Positions 45,301-54,886 of a stretch of DNA of 64,000 nt are shown piece after piece (the first letter of the stretch is position 1; the number at the start of each line of letters is the position of its first letter). Under the pieces are notes generated by a model. It searched no databases. It was not told the origin of the DNA and saw only the letters and a program-made list of their open reading frames with translations. Where the stretch lies: positions 317,501 to 381,500 of the forward strand of contig NZ_JWIC01000003.1 of assembly GCF_000814765.1 (NCBI RefSeq), written 5' to 3'. The position numbers and the translations under genes were made by a program. The stretch comes from Pseudoalteromonas luteoviolacea. Its GTDB lineage: Bacteria; Pseudomonadota; Gammaproteobacteria; Enterobacterales; Alteromonadaceae.

Positions 45301-48300
45301 ATTTATATTTAAATGAGGCCATTCAAATTTGAACTGACGACCACTGCGAGGGCCGCAGTCAAAATTATTGACACAGATAGCCAGGCCTTCTTGGTTTGCC
45401 TGACCAATAGTGAGATATACAACCGCACTGTTCACTGTGTTGGTTAATTTAAGATGGCCATCTGCGAGTTCAGCCCAATAAATCCCGTCGTTGTATTGAA
45501 CTTTTGGACGACAGTCACTGTGTGCTTGCGGTGGGCAATTTTCTATTTGCTTTAAGTTTATACCCCTGCCGTATTCTTGCGCGAGCAGGTTAACTGAGCC
45601 TACCAATAAATGAGGCGCGGTGGTGCTGCTGAAAAAGGTTTCATCAAACTGCGTAGGCTTGTTAATTGCTTTATCGCTTAATTTGTAAATATGCATTGAA
45701 CGCGCAACTTGTACTACAGAGTCATTTGTATGCTCAAAAGCGGTGTGTTGAATTGCAATTAAATTATCCGATGAGGCGATTAACTCATATGTCTGGCGCT
45801 TGGTGATTGCACATTGTGTTAGCGCGACATCACAAAATGCGCGGTCTTGTCCAGAGAATTGGTAGTGATTGCGTGTTAGCTTGCCCTGCTGGTTTTCAAC
45901 CTTGACATTATGCTGCCAGTTAAAGTGAAACTTATTCTTATCATCTACGACAAAAGCGTGTTTATCACCTTTTGTTTTAAAAGGTATCCATGTTTTTGCG
46001 AAGTTAATATCGTCAAAATTAATGTTTTGATGGCGTACCATGACCCCTGAAGTCACTTTTCCATCGTTTACCAGCACTTGTAAGCCGAGCTTGAACTCTC
46101 TGACAATATTGAGAGTTAATGTACGTTGTGGGTGCTTTATTTGTAGTGTTTGGCCGCTATCGATCAACTCCCAGCTAGCGGTCATTGTCTCAGTACCATT
46201 ATTGAGCTCAACTTGGCTGTCATTTATAAAATTCAATCTTAGTGACTTTAATAGAGAGTCACTTTGTGAAAGTTGTAATGACCATTCACCTTTGAAGTTG
46301 TCTCGTTCTGGCTGAATAAATGCACTTTTATTTGCAAGCTTAGCGATAAAAGGAGCGGGCCCTTGCTCGGCATTATTTGAAAGTAGCACAGTCTCTACTG
46401 TATGTGCGCTATTTTGGCTTTCTATGATGTTCAGACTAAGCCCAAATAAATCTATGTTGACTCCAGTGAGAGTCGTCGGTGTATTGAATACTATATTGAT
46501 GGTGTTGTTTACTTTTTGCCAAGTAAAGTCACTGTCGTTGGTATTTGCAACAAAGCCCGTACCGTCGGCTTCCAATTTTAAAGCCAAGCCCAAACCGTTA
46601 AAAAATCGCGCTTCAGAGAGGAAGTAGTCTCCAGCTGCTATGGTTGTTGCTGCTTTTACTAAGTCACTATCTTGCTCGATAGCCGTTTGAATTTTCGCCA
46701 GCAATTCAGCTTGCTCTTCTTCCAATTGTACTATTGCGCTATCAGCAGTGTCTTCATCTTGTACTAATTCAAGGGTATTTTTGACGTTTTCAGGCAATGT
46801 GACGTTATGATCGACGATGGCTTTTATCAGCTTAGCTAAACGCATTTTCTCAGCTGGTTCGACATTTTTTCGGGCTTTTTCAAGCTCATCGGCTGTTTTT
46901 AGCTGGTTGACCTGCCTTTTAATGAGTGCAAATTCAGAGGTGGTTATATTGGTGACATTCACACCAAATTCTTCATTGGCATCTAGTTGCTTATCTTCAC
47001 CTGCTTTTTGCGTGAGGTGCGCTAAATCGCCAAGCTGAGAGATAAATTCAACATGGGCATTGTTCTGCGCGAAGGAACCGGTTGCTCTGAGTTTTGCAAG
47101 CTCGGTTGACTGTGACTCGTCATACACGATGTCCAGCTGATATGCACCTGTTTCATCAGCTTGTGTCGTAAAGGTTTGACCATCAAATGTGAGCTCTACA
47201 TTCGCATAAGCGATCGGTTGATCAGTCACTTTGCCAGCAAGCGTTAATTGCTGTGTGATGGCACTAATTTCGACGGTGTGAGTGGTACTGGTGGTGAGCC
47301 CTTGATCATCGGTTGCGTCAAGTTTAAAAGTAACACGCGTATCCTCTTGAATATCAGGTGACTTCACAGTCAGTGTTTGCGTATCGCGCCCATTTAAGGT
47401 TAATGCAAGCTCGCCTGAGTAAGACCATTGATAGCTTTGTATTTCTCCGCCATCAATATCTCGTGCTGTACCTTGCAAAATAAAGCTTTGCTTTTCTTCG
47501 ATGTGGTCAGGACCATTAATGGATACATCTGCGCCAACATTGTCTAATGCTTTGATAGTCACCGTGTGACTTTTGGTGTTCGTTGCGCCCTGATTATCTT
47601 GTGCAGAAGCTGTAAAAGTGACAGTCTGATTTTCAAATATATTAGGTGTTGTTATGGTGAGTATCGAAGAGTCGACGCCATCTAGGCTAAGGGCTAGCGC
47701 TGAGTCATGTTCCCATTGTATTGATTTGATTTGTCCATCGCTATCAAGCGCGTCAGCATTGAGCGAAAATACGGTGTCTTCAAAGACTGATTCAGGGCCA
47801 ATGATATCGAGAGAAGGCGCTAAATTGGCCAAAGCCTCAACAGTCAAAAGATGCGTTGCGGTTGTTTGAGCACCATGGTTGTCTGTTACTGTCAGTGATA
47901 TTTCAGTGTCTACGTGCGCTAGGATATTATGACTGGTTATGGTTAACGTCGAAGCATACTTGTCTTGTGCTGTGAATAACGCATCGTCATAGTGCCAGCT
48001 ATAATGGCTTATTTCACCATCAGTATCAGTTGCGTTGGCATGCAAAGTGATGGGTACTTGTTCTAGAACTTTTGTGCTGCCAGTGATATTTAATTGAGGA
48101 GATTGATTATTATTACTACTGGCATTACCGTCATTTTTAGAGTTGTCGCTGCCGTTATCAGGGTTATTATTCCCTTTGTTGTCAGAAGCATTCTGGTTAT
48201 TTTCTGGGTTATTACTATTTGAAGTCTTGCCTTCGTCTGTTAATTGAGACCCTGAATTTTTATTTTCTAAGCTCTTAGTGTTATTGTCAGAGCCGCCGCA

Positions 48301-48372
48301 CGCACTTAACAGCGTACTAAGTGCCAGACAAGCTAATACTTTACGTTTTGTCCTTAAGTTACTCAATGTCAT
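42310..48372 (-). CDS. Giant lipoprotein with PKD-like and leucine-rich-repeat domains
   Basis: The 2020-residue product has a lipobox LLSAC (Cys25) and an Asn/Ser/Gly-rich linker to about residue 92. Three PKD/Ig-like domains follow (about 92-180, 184-275, 278-372, each with a SYxW or similar core and ending in a tTHxxTV strand), then a long beta-rich central part with repeated domains that share WxxxL and beta-strand patterns, and near the end (about 1660-2000) bacterial leucine-rich repeats (LSALQFNS, LQTLSIQSS, LETLRLK, LKSLSAYDNPL). It is probably an outer-membrane, surface-exposed binding or adhesion protein. No adjacent secretion gene. Confidence 0.85.
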   Translation of the reverse strand: MTLSNLRTKRKVLACLALSTLLSACGGSDNNTKSLENKNSGSQLTDEGKTSNSNNPENNQNASDNKGNNNPDNGSDNSKNDGNASSNNNQSPQLNITGSTKVLEQVPITLHANATDTDGEISHYSWHYDDALFTAQDKYASTLTITSHNILAHVDTEISLTVTDNHGAQTTATHLLTVEALANLAPSLDIIGPESVFEDTVFSLNADALDSDGQIKSIQWEHDSALALSLDGVDSSILTITTPNIFENQTVTFTASAQDNQGATNTKSHTVTIKALDNVGADVSINGPDHIEEKQSFILQGTARDIDGGEIQSYQWSYSGELALTLNGRDTQTLTVKSPDIQEDTRVTFKLDATDDQGLTTSTTHTVEISAITQQLTLAGKVTDQPIAYANVELTFDGQTFTTQADETGAYQLDIVYDESQSTELAKLRATGSFAQNNAHVEFISQLGDLAHLTQKAGEDKQLDANEEFGVNVTNITTSEFALIKRQVNQLKTADELEKARKNVEPAEKMRLAKLIKAIVDHNVTLPENVKNTLELVQDEDTADSAIVQLEEEQAELLAKIQTAIEQDSDLVKAATTIAAGDYFLSEARFFNGLGLALKLEADGTGFVANTNDSDFTWQKVNNTINIVFNTPTTLTGVNIDLFGLSLNIIESQNSAHTVETVLLSNNAEQGPAPFIAKLANKSAFIQPERDNFKGEWSLQLSQSDSLLKSLRLNFINDSQVELNNGTETMTASWELIDSGQTLQIKHPQRTLTLNIVREFKLGLQVLVNDGKVTSGVMVRHQNINFDDINFAKTWIPFKTKGDKHAFVVDDKNKFHFNWQHNVKVENQQGKLTRNHYQFSGQDRAFCDVALTQCAITKRQTYELIASSDNLIAIQHTAFEHTNDSVVQVARSMHIYKLSDKAINKPTQFDETFFSSTTAPHLLVGSVNLLAQEYGRGINLKQIENCPPQAHSDCRPKVQYNDGIYWAELADGHLKLTNTVNSAVVYLTIGQANQEGLAICVNNFDCGPRSGRQFKFEWPHLNINIKQTGQGLVVPTVTAFEFGKDFELVLTPEKNNELIYVRGCEGELIDKGLTTSLFKITNPTEDCEIEVDFSPRPLHLGETTVMMDSTDQFNVPLHFIFNISKDGQGILKSEYEVRSFSRLPKFTIKKHSDTEYVAKFDSAYTSIPINKPVSFDNNTQFIKIAGFKFTYEGEQLFISWLEYKREDDLQYLEPIAVKATKQITPMPLMDKLIGEWALSFDTYIDSESSNAQKNVSLTFNQDGTGSLNMGRYIAEHLEDKAFSFNWTITPEGLVELTANNTDYALLRVVSEHNGIHVLSIEQSSIALDDPQYYDWLRVGVGAFIKKADTPFSFADIAGNLSDDWGDFTLYSDGIARRANLHGTEITTLKNNRLTVTATPTCTKTMNGCLLSFERDYELLAQNGQQFYVYRYVNNIRHLSVLNTDNTPTEISHRALMKANPSYFRSLRLYERSKHGIDIWELTYAQKGFNLVTPVYTRNKEVMYTFDHEGMVKESTGDIVLFVPIESNSSGIWFCEIPKDGECSEKNKRFLEYTVPAHPIKLNIDGPGTVTSNLQNGTILHEHNLELTASAKKSGFYVSSVEGCGLQYREHNARYLTYGASDIKSPCEVTIKVEEIPDSIAEKIGVTDPALKACIDNYKHYSPTFLLYGQALNCIGSDEHNTINDLTGLSNFINLSALQFNSMAVTLDNKSISELSKLPRLQTLSIQSSLATDVDMSSLQRLRYLYLRGQNTPNLTFTPSPNLEHVGIESDVLESLAFMNAAQLGSLSVDSDKLKAIDLSQAQGLETLRLKRSIIDTLDLTHNTALKEVDISQSGIAQIAGVTPSHALADLDARLSKLTSLDLSQYAQLQALNIAQNQFTTLDISQVEQLKSLSAYDNPLTSLITIEGSQLKSLSINDTQIDTLNTPHLLNLRTLSADNTKLKELQLTGLRELTWLSASDNTLTELDLSDAEKLWNVYFKNNTLQSIIPGPNTDITMYLEGTQVSEKAQAVIDQQGYKIIN

Positions 48373-48759
48373 CTTATATCCTTGATGTCTCTTTTTTGAA
48401 TATTTTAAGCATATTTATTTATGGTTTTTTCAGATCTATAAAAACTTAAATATATCATTTATTCTATTTTTTTTGAATGTATACTCTATATAATATGAGT
48501 GTTTTTTATCGGTTTTTAGATTTATTTACTTTTCATATTCAATATTCTTGGGTTGTAATTGGTTCTGTCTGATCAGAATGGCTTTAGGGTCGCTGTTGAG
48601 ATTTGCAAATATAAAATATTTTATAGCATGTTTGAATAACACTAAATGCAATGGGGAAGGAGGAAAGCCAATTTTTATATACTCAATCAGGGTGATTTTA
48701 AAAAGGAGTCCAGTTTCTTTGGACCCCTTTAAAATTTTTAATCAACTTGAAATGTGTCA
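48373..48759. other. Intergenic region upstream of the giant lipoprotein
   Basis: AT-rich promoter region of the giant lipoprotein gene; no ORF. Its left-to-right end carries the terminator of the TonB receptor gene, AAAAGGAGTCCA (48701-48712) with TTGGACCCCTTT (48719-48730), with a T-run on the minus strand. Confidence 0.7.
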
Positions 48760-50856
48760 CTAAAATGTATAACTCAATCCAACATAAGCCATACGGGGAG
48801 CACCAGGTTGAATACGCTCTTTGTTAAATCTAATCTCAGCTTGTAGAGCATATGTTTTATCTGTGATATTGGCTACCCGGGCATGTAATTTTAGCGCATC
48901 AGTCACTTGATAATTTGCTTTTAAATTGGCAATGGTATAACCACTATATTGACGAGTATTTTCCGAGTCCATCCAATAGTCGCCAATACTTTTTATTTCA
49001 GCAGTGACATTTAATCCAGCAATAAATTGGCTATTGTAGTTTAAACGGAGGTTAGCAACATATTCGGGTGCCATAACTAGACTGTTGTTGGATAAATCAT
49101 CGTCCTCGTTTTTAACTAAGTTATTCCCTTTAATATAATGCACAAATTCATGGTCTGATTGACTATAAGCCAGCGCTAAGGACCATGTTGGAGAAAATGT
49201 ATAGGTAGTGCCAAGCTCAAATCCTTGATGTCGAACTTCCGATGCATTAACTCGGAAACTAGCACCATATCCATCAGTTGCAGTCACAATGGCTTCTTTG
49301 ACGTCCATTACATAGTATGCGAGCTCAATAGAAAGGTTTTCCAAGTTGGCTTTATATCCCACCTCATAGGTATCGGATGTTTCTTCATTGATTGAACCTA
49401 GTTGCGAACTCGTTTCCTTGGATTTAAGGTGGTAGAGCTCTGACGCTGTCGGAATGCGAATTGCATTTGCATAGCGAGCATAAATGCTAGATTGCGCGTC
49501 TAATGTGTAATTTAAGCTGGCTTTTGGACTCAAGTGTTTGAAAGTATCTTCTCGGCTTGCAATAGAGCGGTTGCCAAATCCGTCGTTATCATACGCGGGC
49601 AGTTTGTTATCAAACTGATACTTATTATGATCGTACCTTAGGCCTAATGCATAGCTTAATTGTTCTGTTAATTGGCCCGAATGCTGAATGTAGGGCGAGA
49701 TCCCTGTGAAGGTTGTTGAGTCTTTGTAAAATATATGGCCTTGAGGGTAGGTGGCAGCTCCCCAGCCAGTGGTTGTCACTGTAGTTGGTTGGTATGAAAA
49801 GTCATCCCCTTCTGAGCGCTCTAAATCTATACCAAATGTGGTTTCAAAATTTACGCTGTGTCTAAAGTTGGTTAAGGCTAAAAGGCCGATGCTCCTGACG
49901 CTGGATTCAATATTTGGCATGCTTGGCTGCCAAGTTGCTATATAATCATTGGTCCGATAACGAAAATAAGGGATCACTGAGGCATAAAGGTCGTTATCAT
50001 CATACACATATTCTGAGCTAATTCTCAGGTAGTCCGTTTTTCTGCGAGGATCAATGGCGAGTACAGCTGGTTGCAGGCCAGATTGTGTCGGGTCTTGTAA
50101 AAATGCTTCTTCACTTAATGTGTTTAGCATTTGCTGATCTAATGTAGATGCAATCAAGCTTGTTCTTAAGCTTTGCTTGCCGTCAAGTTGTAGTTCATGC
50201 AACACATTGAGCTCAGACTTCTCGACACTGCTGTGATCTCTCCATCCTTCATTATTTAAGTAGGCTGCACTCACTCTAATGCCGTTTGAGTCTGACATGT
50301 TGTATGTCTTACTACCGTTCACTCTTTGATAGCTACTTTCACCTAATGTGATACCGAATTCGTTGCTATCCTCGTCTATCGGTGCTGAAATGACATTGAC
50401 GGTTGCAGCAACTGCGCCAGAGCCATACAGACTGGTCCCAGCCCCTTTAATGACTTCTAAACGAGAAACTGAGGAGTTAGTACTTGCCCACCAAAGGGCA
50501 TTATGGTTATAAAAAGCGGCTGATTGTAAAGGGACATTATCTTGTAAATATAGCGTATACCCCCCGAAATTTATCGGCATACGGATCGCAGCATTGTGGC
50601 CTTGTCCACCGGACAGTTGATTGAGTAAAACGCCTGAAATGGTTTCGAGTGATTCTGACACATGTTGCGCGTTATCATTTCTTATCACTTCGGTTGACAC
50701 GCTGCCAGCGCTGAGCGCTAAGTCAGTATTGGCTTTTATTGTCCGACTGGCTGTGACAATGATTTTTTCAATATCATCATTTTGTTGTTGCGCCCAAACT
50801 ACGTCAGCCTGCAAAAGTGCAATGGCAATGAGGGAATAAGAAAAGCCAGATTTCAT
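48760..50856 (-). CDS. TonB-dependent outer-membrane receptor
   Basis: The 698-residue product has a signal peptide (cleaved after VWA), a TonB-box-like EKIIVTASR, a plug domain (about 28-155, with LETISGVLLNQLSGGQGHNAAIR and RLEVIKGAGTSLYGSGAVAATVNVI) and a beta-barrel ending in YVGLSYTF. The plug resembles siderophore or iron-complex receptors of the FepA/FecA type. It is followed upstream on the same strand by a PepSY protein 12 bp away, a common iron-acquisition pair, and a Fur-like box precedes the operon. Confidence 0.93.
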   Translation of the reverse strand: MKSGFSYSLIAIALLQADVVWAQQQNDDIEKIIVTASRTIKANTDLALSAGSVSTEVIRNDNAQHVSESLETISGVLLNQLSGGQGHNAAIRMPINFGGYTLYLQDNVPLQSAAFYNHNALWWASTNSSVSRLEVIKGAGTSLYGSGAVAATVNVISAPIDEDSNEFGITLGESSYQRVNGSKTYNMSDSNGIRVSAAYLNNEGWRDHSSVEKSELNVLHELQLDGKQSLRTSLIASTLDQQMLNTLSEEAFLQDPTQSGLQPAVLAIDPRRKTDYLRISSEYVYDDNDLYASVIPYFRYRTNDYIATWQPSMPNIESSVRSIGLLALTNFRHSVNFETTFGIDLERSEGDDFSYQPTTVTTTGWGAATYPQGHIFYKDSTTFTGISPYIQHSGQLTEQLSYALGLRYDHNKYQFDNKLPAYDNDGFGNRSIASREDTFKHLSPKASLNYTLDAQSSIYARYANAIRIPTASELYHLKSKETSSQLGSINEETSDTYEVGYKANLENLSIELAYYVMDVKEAIVTATDGYGASFRVNASEVRHQGFELGTTYTFSPTWSLALAYSQSDHEFVHYIKGNNLVKNEDDDLSNNSLVMAPEYVANLRLNYNSQFIAGLNVTAEIKSIGDYWMDSENTRQYSGYTIANLKANYQVTDALKLHARVANITDKTYALQAEIRFNKERIQPGAPRMAYVGLSYTF

Positions 50857-50868
50857 TATGCTTGTTCC

Positions 50869-52308
50869 TTAGTTATTTTCTAATAATTCGTTATTTTTTA
50901 AGTTACGTTGCAGTTTCGCACGACGCTGGCGAAGGCGTTTTGAAAAGTACATATAAGTACCTGTTAAAGCAACTAAAACGAGACCAAGGCAGATCGCAGT
51001 GATGATACTATCACGCAAGCCCTTACCCAGGGGGTTTAAAAAGTGATATTTATGTAGGTATCCAAAGTGCCAACTGCGTGCTGTTTGCCAACGATCATTA
51101 ACCGCAGCAATATAGCCGGTATGAAGCTCTACGCTGTAAAGTACTTCCGGTGAATGCTCAAAGCTCAGTTGCTGCACTGGCAAACGTTTGTTGATGAATC
51201 CGTAAGTTGGTCCGAATTTATCAACTTTTTCGCTGTGATTAAGGGGACCGGAAACTTCAAGTTGCTCAAGTAGTATAGATTGTACAAAGCTGCTGTTGTC
51301 ATAGGTGGTCTGTTGGGTGTCCCAATATGAAAAATGCATTGCTCGCTTTTCAAAAGACACGATTTGACTGACGATCTGCCCATTGATATTGACTAATTGA
51401 AAGTTATCTCCTTGCGCACTGAGCAGGGCCTGTACAGGGTCGTGGTTAATATCCAAAGTGGCAATTTGGTTATTAGGTTGTAGCGTTCTAAACGCTTGTA
51501 CAAAGAATTTGTCGATCAAGATATGTGTGCTGCTGCTTGAAAAGCCCAGTAGACAAAAGCTCAATATGAGTCCCGTCCCTCTATGAAATGACCTAATCGA
51601 CTGCTGATTTGATTTTATCCTTGGCCAGAGCACACTGTATGCGATTAAACCTAGGGTAGCCATCACCAGTAGTGCGATACTTATCATGAGCATTGGTACA
51701 ATTCGCCATGGGCTATGTCTGTCGCCTGCGAATTGCCAAGTATGAAGTTGTTTAAACCAATATGAAAGGGTATCTCTCAGAGGGGTGTTATGGGCTGTGA
51801 TCCGCTTCGCAAGCGTATCGATATACAGGTGATTGCCAGTATCCAGTTGTATGCGGTAAACAGGTAATACTCTATTTATTTCAGGATAAGCCGCACTAAA
51901 TTGTGTGATGAGCTGGGCGTCGACGATATTCTGTTTACTCCACCTTTTGGCGAGATACTGAGCATATTCAATGTCTGTCAGGTTTAGTTGTGACTCGCTC
52001 AGCGGCAGATAATGTACATCAAGATGATTAAGTGATTGTTCCATCACTTGATAAAAGAGGCTGCCATTGTACTCCACTAGGCTGGCGTGACTGAACTGAG
52101 CAATCTCCCGCTGCGTTAGTGCAACTTGTAGTGCTATGTAATTTTTTAAATCACTTTTATTTATTTTGACCGGACTGGATTGAATAAATGGCGCTTTTGC
52201 AAAGTGCGACATCGCAGGGTGCAATAAGCCTGATAGTGCCCAAATAACAAAGGGAATGAAACAAAATAGTGCAATTCTTCTATGCCAAGTTATCAACTGT
52301 TTTAGCAT
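50869..52308 (-). CDS. PepSY-associated transmembrane protein
   Basis: The 479-residue product has a PepSY_TM layout: an N-terminal helix with WHRRIALFCFIPFVIWALSG, two middle helices (VPMLMISIALLVMATLGLIAYSV, GLILSFCLLGFSSS) and a C-terminal helix (TAICLGLVLVALTGTYMYF) with the WHRR and RSFHRGTG His motifs. Family members act in iron-siderophore reduction or heme use at the inner membrane. It precedes the TonB receptor in one operon. Confidence 0.88.
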   Translation of the reverse strand: MLKQLITWHRRIALFCFIPFVIWALSGLLHPAMSHFAKAPFIQSSPVKINKSDLKNYIALQVALTQREIAQFSHASLVEYNGSLFYQVMEQSLNHLDVHYLPLSESQLNLTDIEYAQYLAKRWSKQNIVDAQLITQFSAAYPEINRVLPVYRIQLDTGNHLYIDTLAKRITAHNTPLRDTLSYWFKQLHTWQFAGDRHSPWRIVPMLMISIALLVMATLGLIAYSVLWPRIKSNQQSIRSFHRGTGLILSFCLLGFSSSSTHILIDKFFVQAFRTLQPNNQIATLDINHDPVQALLSAQGDNFQLVNINGQIVSQIVSFEKRAMHFSYWDTQQTTYDNSSFVQSILLEQLEVSGPLNHSEKVDKFGPTYGFINKRLPVQQLSFEHSPEVLYSVELHTGYIAAVNDRWQTARSWHFGYLHKYHFLNPLGKGLRDSIITAICLGLVLVALTGTYMYFSKRLRQRRAKLQRNLKNNELLENN

Positions 52309-52323
52309 TTGATTATTATTATA
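52305..52323 (-). promoter_or_regulatory. Fur-like box overlapping the PepSY gene start
   Basis: Read on the minus strand, TATAATAATAATCAAATGC matches the 19-bp Fur consensus at 13 positions and overlaps the start codon (52306-52308). This fits iron repression of the PepSY-receptor operon. Confidence 0.6.
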
Positions 52324-52576
52324 TTGAGGATAATTGTTGGATTATATGTAATTAATTTGCAGCTAGGTATGTGACAAATTGTCGCACAATACTTTAAATC
52401 ATTTCATTAGTGCTAAAACTTCATATGTTGTAAGTAAATGTAAAGTAAGACTATACAGTTCGCGTTTCGATTGTTACATTTATCATTGTGCTAAAATGGG
52501 TACGGAAATTTGTCTTTAACTTATCCAGTTTGGCAGCGCAAAGAGTGCGCCTAATCAATAACACAAGGAACACGCC

Positions 52577-52861
52577 ATGTTTATCGTCACGCTTAATTAT
52601 CTTGTTGGCTTATCTGAAGTTGAGAAGTATTTACCACTGCATAAAGAGTATTTAGATCGCTGCTATGACGATGGTATTTTTCTCATGTCGGGTCCAATAG
52701 AGCCTCGCACGGGAGGTGTTATTTTAGCAAAGTCTTCTTCTAAAGAAGCGCTAGAACTAACATTGAATGAAGATCCGTTTTTTAAAACAGGTATTGCCGA
52801 ATATCAAATTACTGAATTTGTGCCAACAAAGTCTAAAAAGGAGCTAAGTTATTTGCTTTAA
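52577..52861 (+). CDS. YciI-like (YCII domain) protein
   Basis: The 94-residue product has the YCII pattern: MFIVTLNYLVGLSEVEKYLPLHKEYLDRCYDDGIFLMSGPIEPRTGG, with the conserved His-Asp pair (HKEY, GIFLMSGP). The fold is a small dimeric ferredoxin-like barrel; the enzymatic role is generally unknown. AAGGAA precedes the ATG. It is divergent from the iron operon. Confidence 0.85.
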   Translation: MFIVTLNYLVGLSEVEKYLPLHKEYLDRCYDDGIFLMSGPIEPRTGGVILAKSSSKEALELTLNEDPFFKTGIAEYQITEFVPTKSKKELSYLL

Positions 52862-52910
52862 ATAACGTGAGCGACCATTTATGCTAAGTTGATACAGGGA
52901 GGTATGACAA

Positions 52911-53813
52911 ATGCAAAAAACAGTACTGAGTAAACTACAAGCGTTAGCAGGAGAGGTGGGTCAAGTTGGCACACAGATAAACGAACGATTTGCTGTGTTC
53001 AAAGATACTGTCGTGGGGCTTCCCCTGTTATCGTCATTTTATCTCTCAAAAGTGCTGGGTGTTGATGAAAAACATTATTTTGTTATTCCTTATGAATTGG
53101 GAGTGCATAAAGTTGCGCTTCATACCATTAGAAGCCTACCTGAAGGTATTCCCGAGGTAAATACGTTACCTAAAAGGCGTGTCTTTCACTTTGCTAATGC
53201 GCATGCTGAACAATTATTATCCCATATACTCTCTGAACAAACCGAATCTATGGTTCGAGCGCAAAAAGGTGATCAGCAAAGTAGGTTGGAGCAGCTTGCT
53301 GATGATATCGATGCGTTGGATACTAAATTAACTTACGGCATGTTAGTTATTGGAGGGCTGTCTGCACTGGTTAATCCAGCTGTGGGGGCGGCGATTGCTG
53401 CCAAAGCTGCTTTACCCAGTATTACCGGGCTTGTGAATAAACATGGTATTCGCCCTTTAGGGGAAAGACTGTCAGAGGCGTCGGTGGAAAAGCAAATTAA
53501 GTTAGCGCAACTGAATGTGCAAAAAGAGTTTTCAGAGGGGGACGTTATAAAGTTGGTGAACCCCATTTTAGCTAGATTAGAGACAGCGCTGCGCACCAAT
53601 GAGCAAGAGTATGATCCACTTATGGATGAAGCATTCAATGGCACAGATTATAGTGTGATTGAGAAAGAGCAATGGAAAGTGCTCACCGTCGACGCTTTAT
53701 CACACGTATATCAAGATGTGATTGAAAATAAAGACCTACACGAGAAAGCGTGTTTAGGGGCAGAAGATATTCGTTGGTTAAGTTATCTATTTAAAGGGTA
53801 TTTAAAATCGTAG
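52911..53813 (+). CDS. Conserved-looking protein of unknown function
   Basis: The 300-residue product is mostly helical, with a pair of Ala/Gly-rich hydrophobic segments (about 140-175, GMLVIGGLSALVNPAVGAAIAAKAAL) that may embed in membrane. The N-terminus has no signal peptide. No family recognised. GGGAGG precedes ATG 52911. It is 27 bp upstream of an exported peptidase-like gene on the same strand, so the two may be co-transcribed. Confidence 0.65.
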   Translation: MQKTVLSKLQALAGEVGQVGTQINERFAVFKDTVVGLPLLSSFYLSKVLGVDEKHYFVIPYELGVHKVALHTIRSLPEGIPEVNTLPKRRVFHFANAHAEQLLSHILSEQTESMVRAQKGDQQSRLEQLADDIDALDTKLTYGMLVIGGLSALVNPAVGAAIAAKAALPSITGLVNKHGIRPLGERLSEASVEKQIKLAQLNVQKEFSEGDVIKLVNPILARLETALRTNEQEYDPLMDEAFNGTDYSVIEKEQWKVLTVDALSHVYQDVIENKDLHEKACLGAEDIRWLSYLFKGYLKS

Positions 53814-53842
53814 TGATATAAGTGATATAAAAGGATGGCATG

Positions 53843-54814
53843 ATGAAGCTACTTAGACACTTTTCCCTATTTATCTGCTCCATTTTGAGTTTAAGCCTAT
53901 TCGCCAATGTGGAGATTTATTCGCAGTTAATGTCTGAGCAAGCTTGGCATATCAGATCAGCAGTGGTCTCGCCATCGGGTAGTGCAGTGCGATTAAAAGT
54001 CGATGTAGCTCAAGGTGAGCAGGTTCGTTGGTATCAAATCATTCCGGATACCAGCCAGTATTATAAAAACGCAAATCACCCGTGGGAGCAAAACCCGTAT
54101 CAGTGGGCAGGTTTTGGCAAAGTACGTTATCAGCAAAAGCATCTGAAGCAATTCGATAACCACCCGTATATTACCGTTGATGCTGGTTTGTTAAAGCAAA
54201 ATAATGTGTTCAACTCGCATTATTACCATGCGGATGTAGGTAGCTTTTGGTTTGAAGTGGAGGTGATTGGGGTCAACGGAATAAAACGCGTCAGTACAGG
54301 TGTACGGGACACTGATCATCGAGGATTGAGTAAGCACGTGCTGAGAGTTTCTTTCACAACCGGTGACGGGTATTTGGGCACGTTAAGTAGCTTTTTTAAT
54401 GTTCCTGCGATATTTGGCTCAGTACCTTACCAGAGCCAGCATTATTTGGGCGTTGACTGTGCTGATGTTCTTATGGCTGCGCATGCGATACATAATAATG
54501 GCAAAGTACATGATCGCAACGTGGCATGGCTTGTGACGAATTTAAAACATAAAGCAAATCTGAGTGACTTCAAAGGGGCAGGTTCAGCGATAAAATGGGG
54601 CGCTGATATTTCGCCTGGAGATTTTATTGCGGTTAGATATCGACAAAATGGCCAATTCGCACATATTGGCGCGCTTTATAAAGATAGTAATAACAATGGG
54701 CTGTTAGATGGTGAGGATCTGGTTCTGCACGCAGGCCCTAATGCGTTGAGTTATAGCACGGTTTCTGATGCCGGCTTTTTAGGAGAGATTGTGATATTGG
54801 ATAACCAAAGCTGA
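53843..54814 (+). CDS. Exported NlpC/P60-like cysteine hydrolase
   Basis: The 323-residue product has a signal peptide (LFICSILSLSLFA), a beta-rich N-terminal domain, and from about residue 200 a cysteine-hydrolase-like core: GVDCADVLMAAH (catalytic-type Cys), FAHIGALYKD (His) and LVLHAGPN. These match the Cys-His order of NlpC/P60 or related amidases that cut cell-wall peptides. AAGGA 7 bp upstream of the second of two adjacent ATGs supports 53843. Substrate unknown. Confidence 0.65.
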   Translation: MKLLRHFSLFICSILSLSLFANVEIYSQLMSEQAWHIRSAVVSPSGSAVRLKVDVAQGEQVRWYQIIPDTSQYYKNANHPWEQNPYQWAGFGKVRYQQKHLKQFDNHPYITVDAGLLKQNNVFNSHYYHADVGSFWFEVEVIGVNGIKRVSTGVRDTDHRGLSKHVLRVSFTTGDGYLGTLSSFFNVPAIFGSVPYQSQHYLGVDCADVLMAAHAIHNNGKVHDRNVAWLVTNLKHKANLSDFKGAGSAIKWGADISPGDFIAVRYRQNGQFAHIGALYKDSNNNGLLDGEDLVLHAGPNALSYSTVSDAGFLGEIVILDNQS

Positions 54815-54886
54815 GCGTCATGTCGCAAACACCAGCCACCGTACACAGTACGAAATATATAACTTCGAAATAAATATAAAGTTAAG

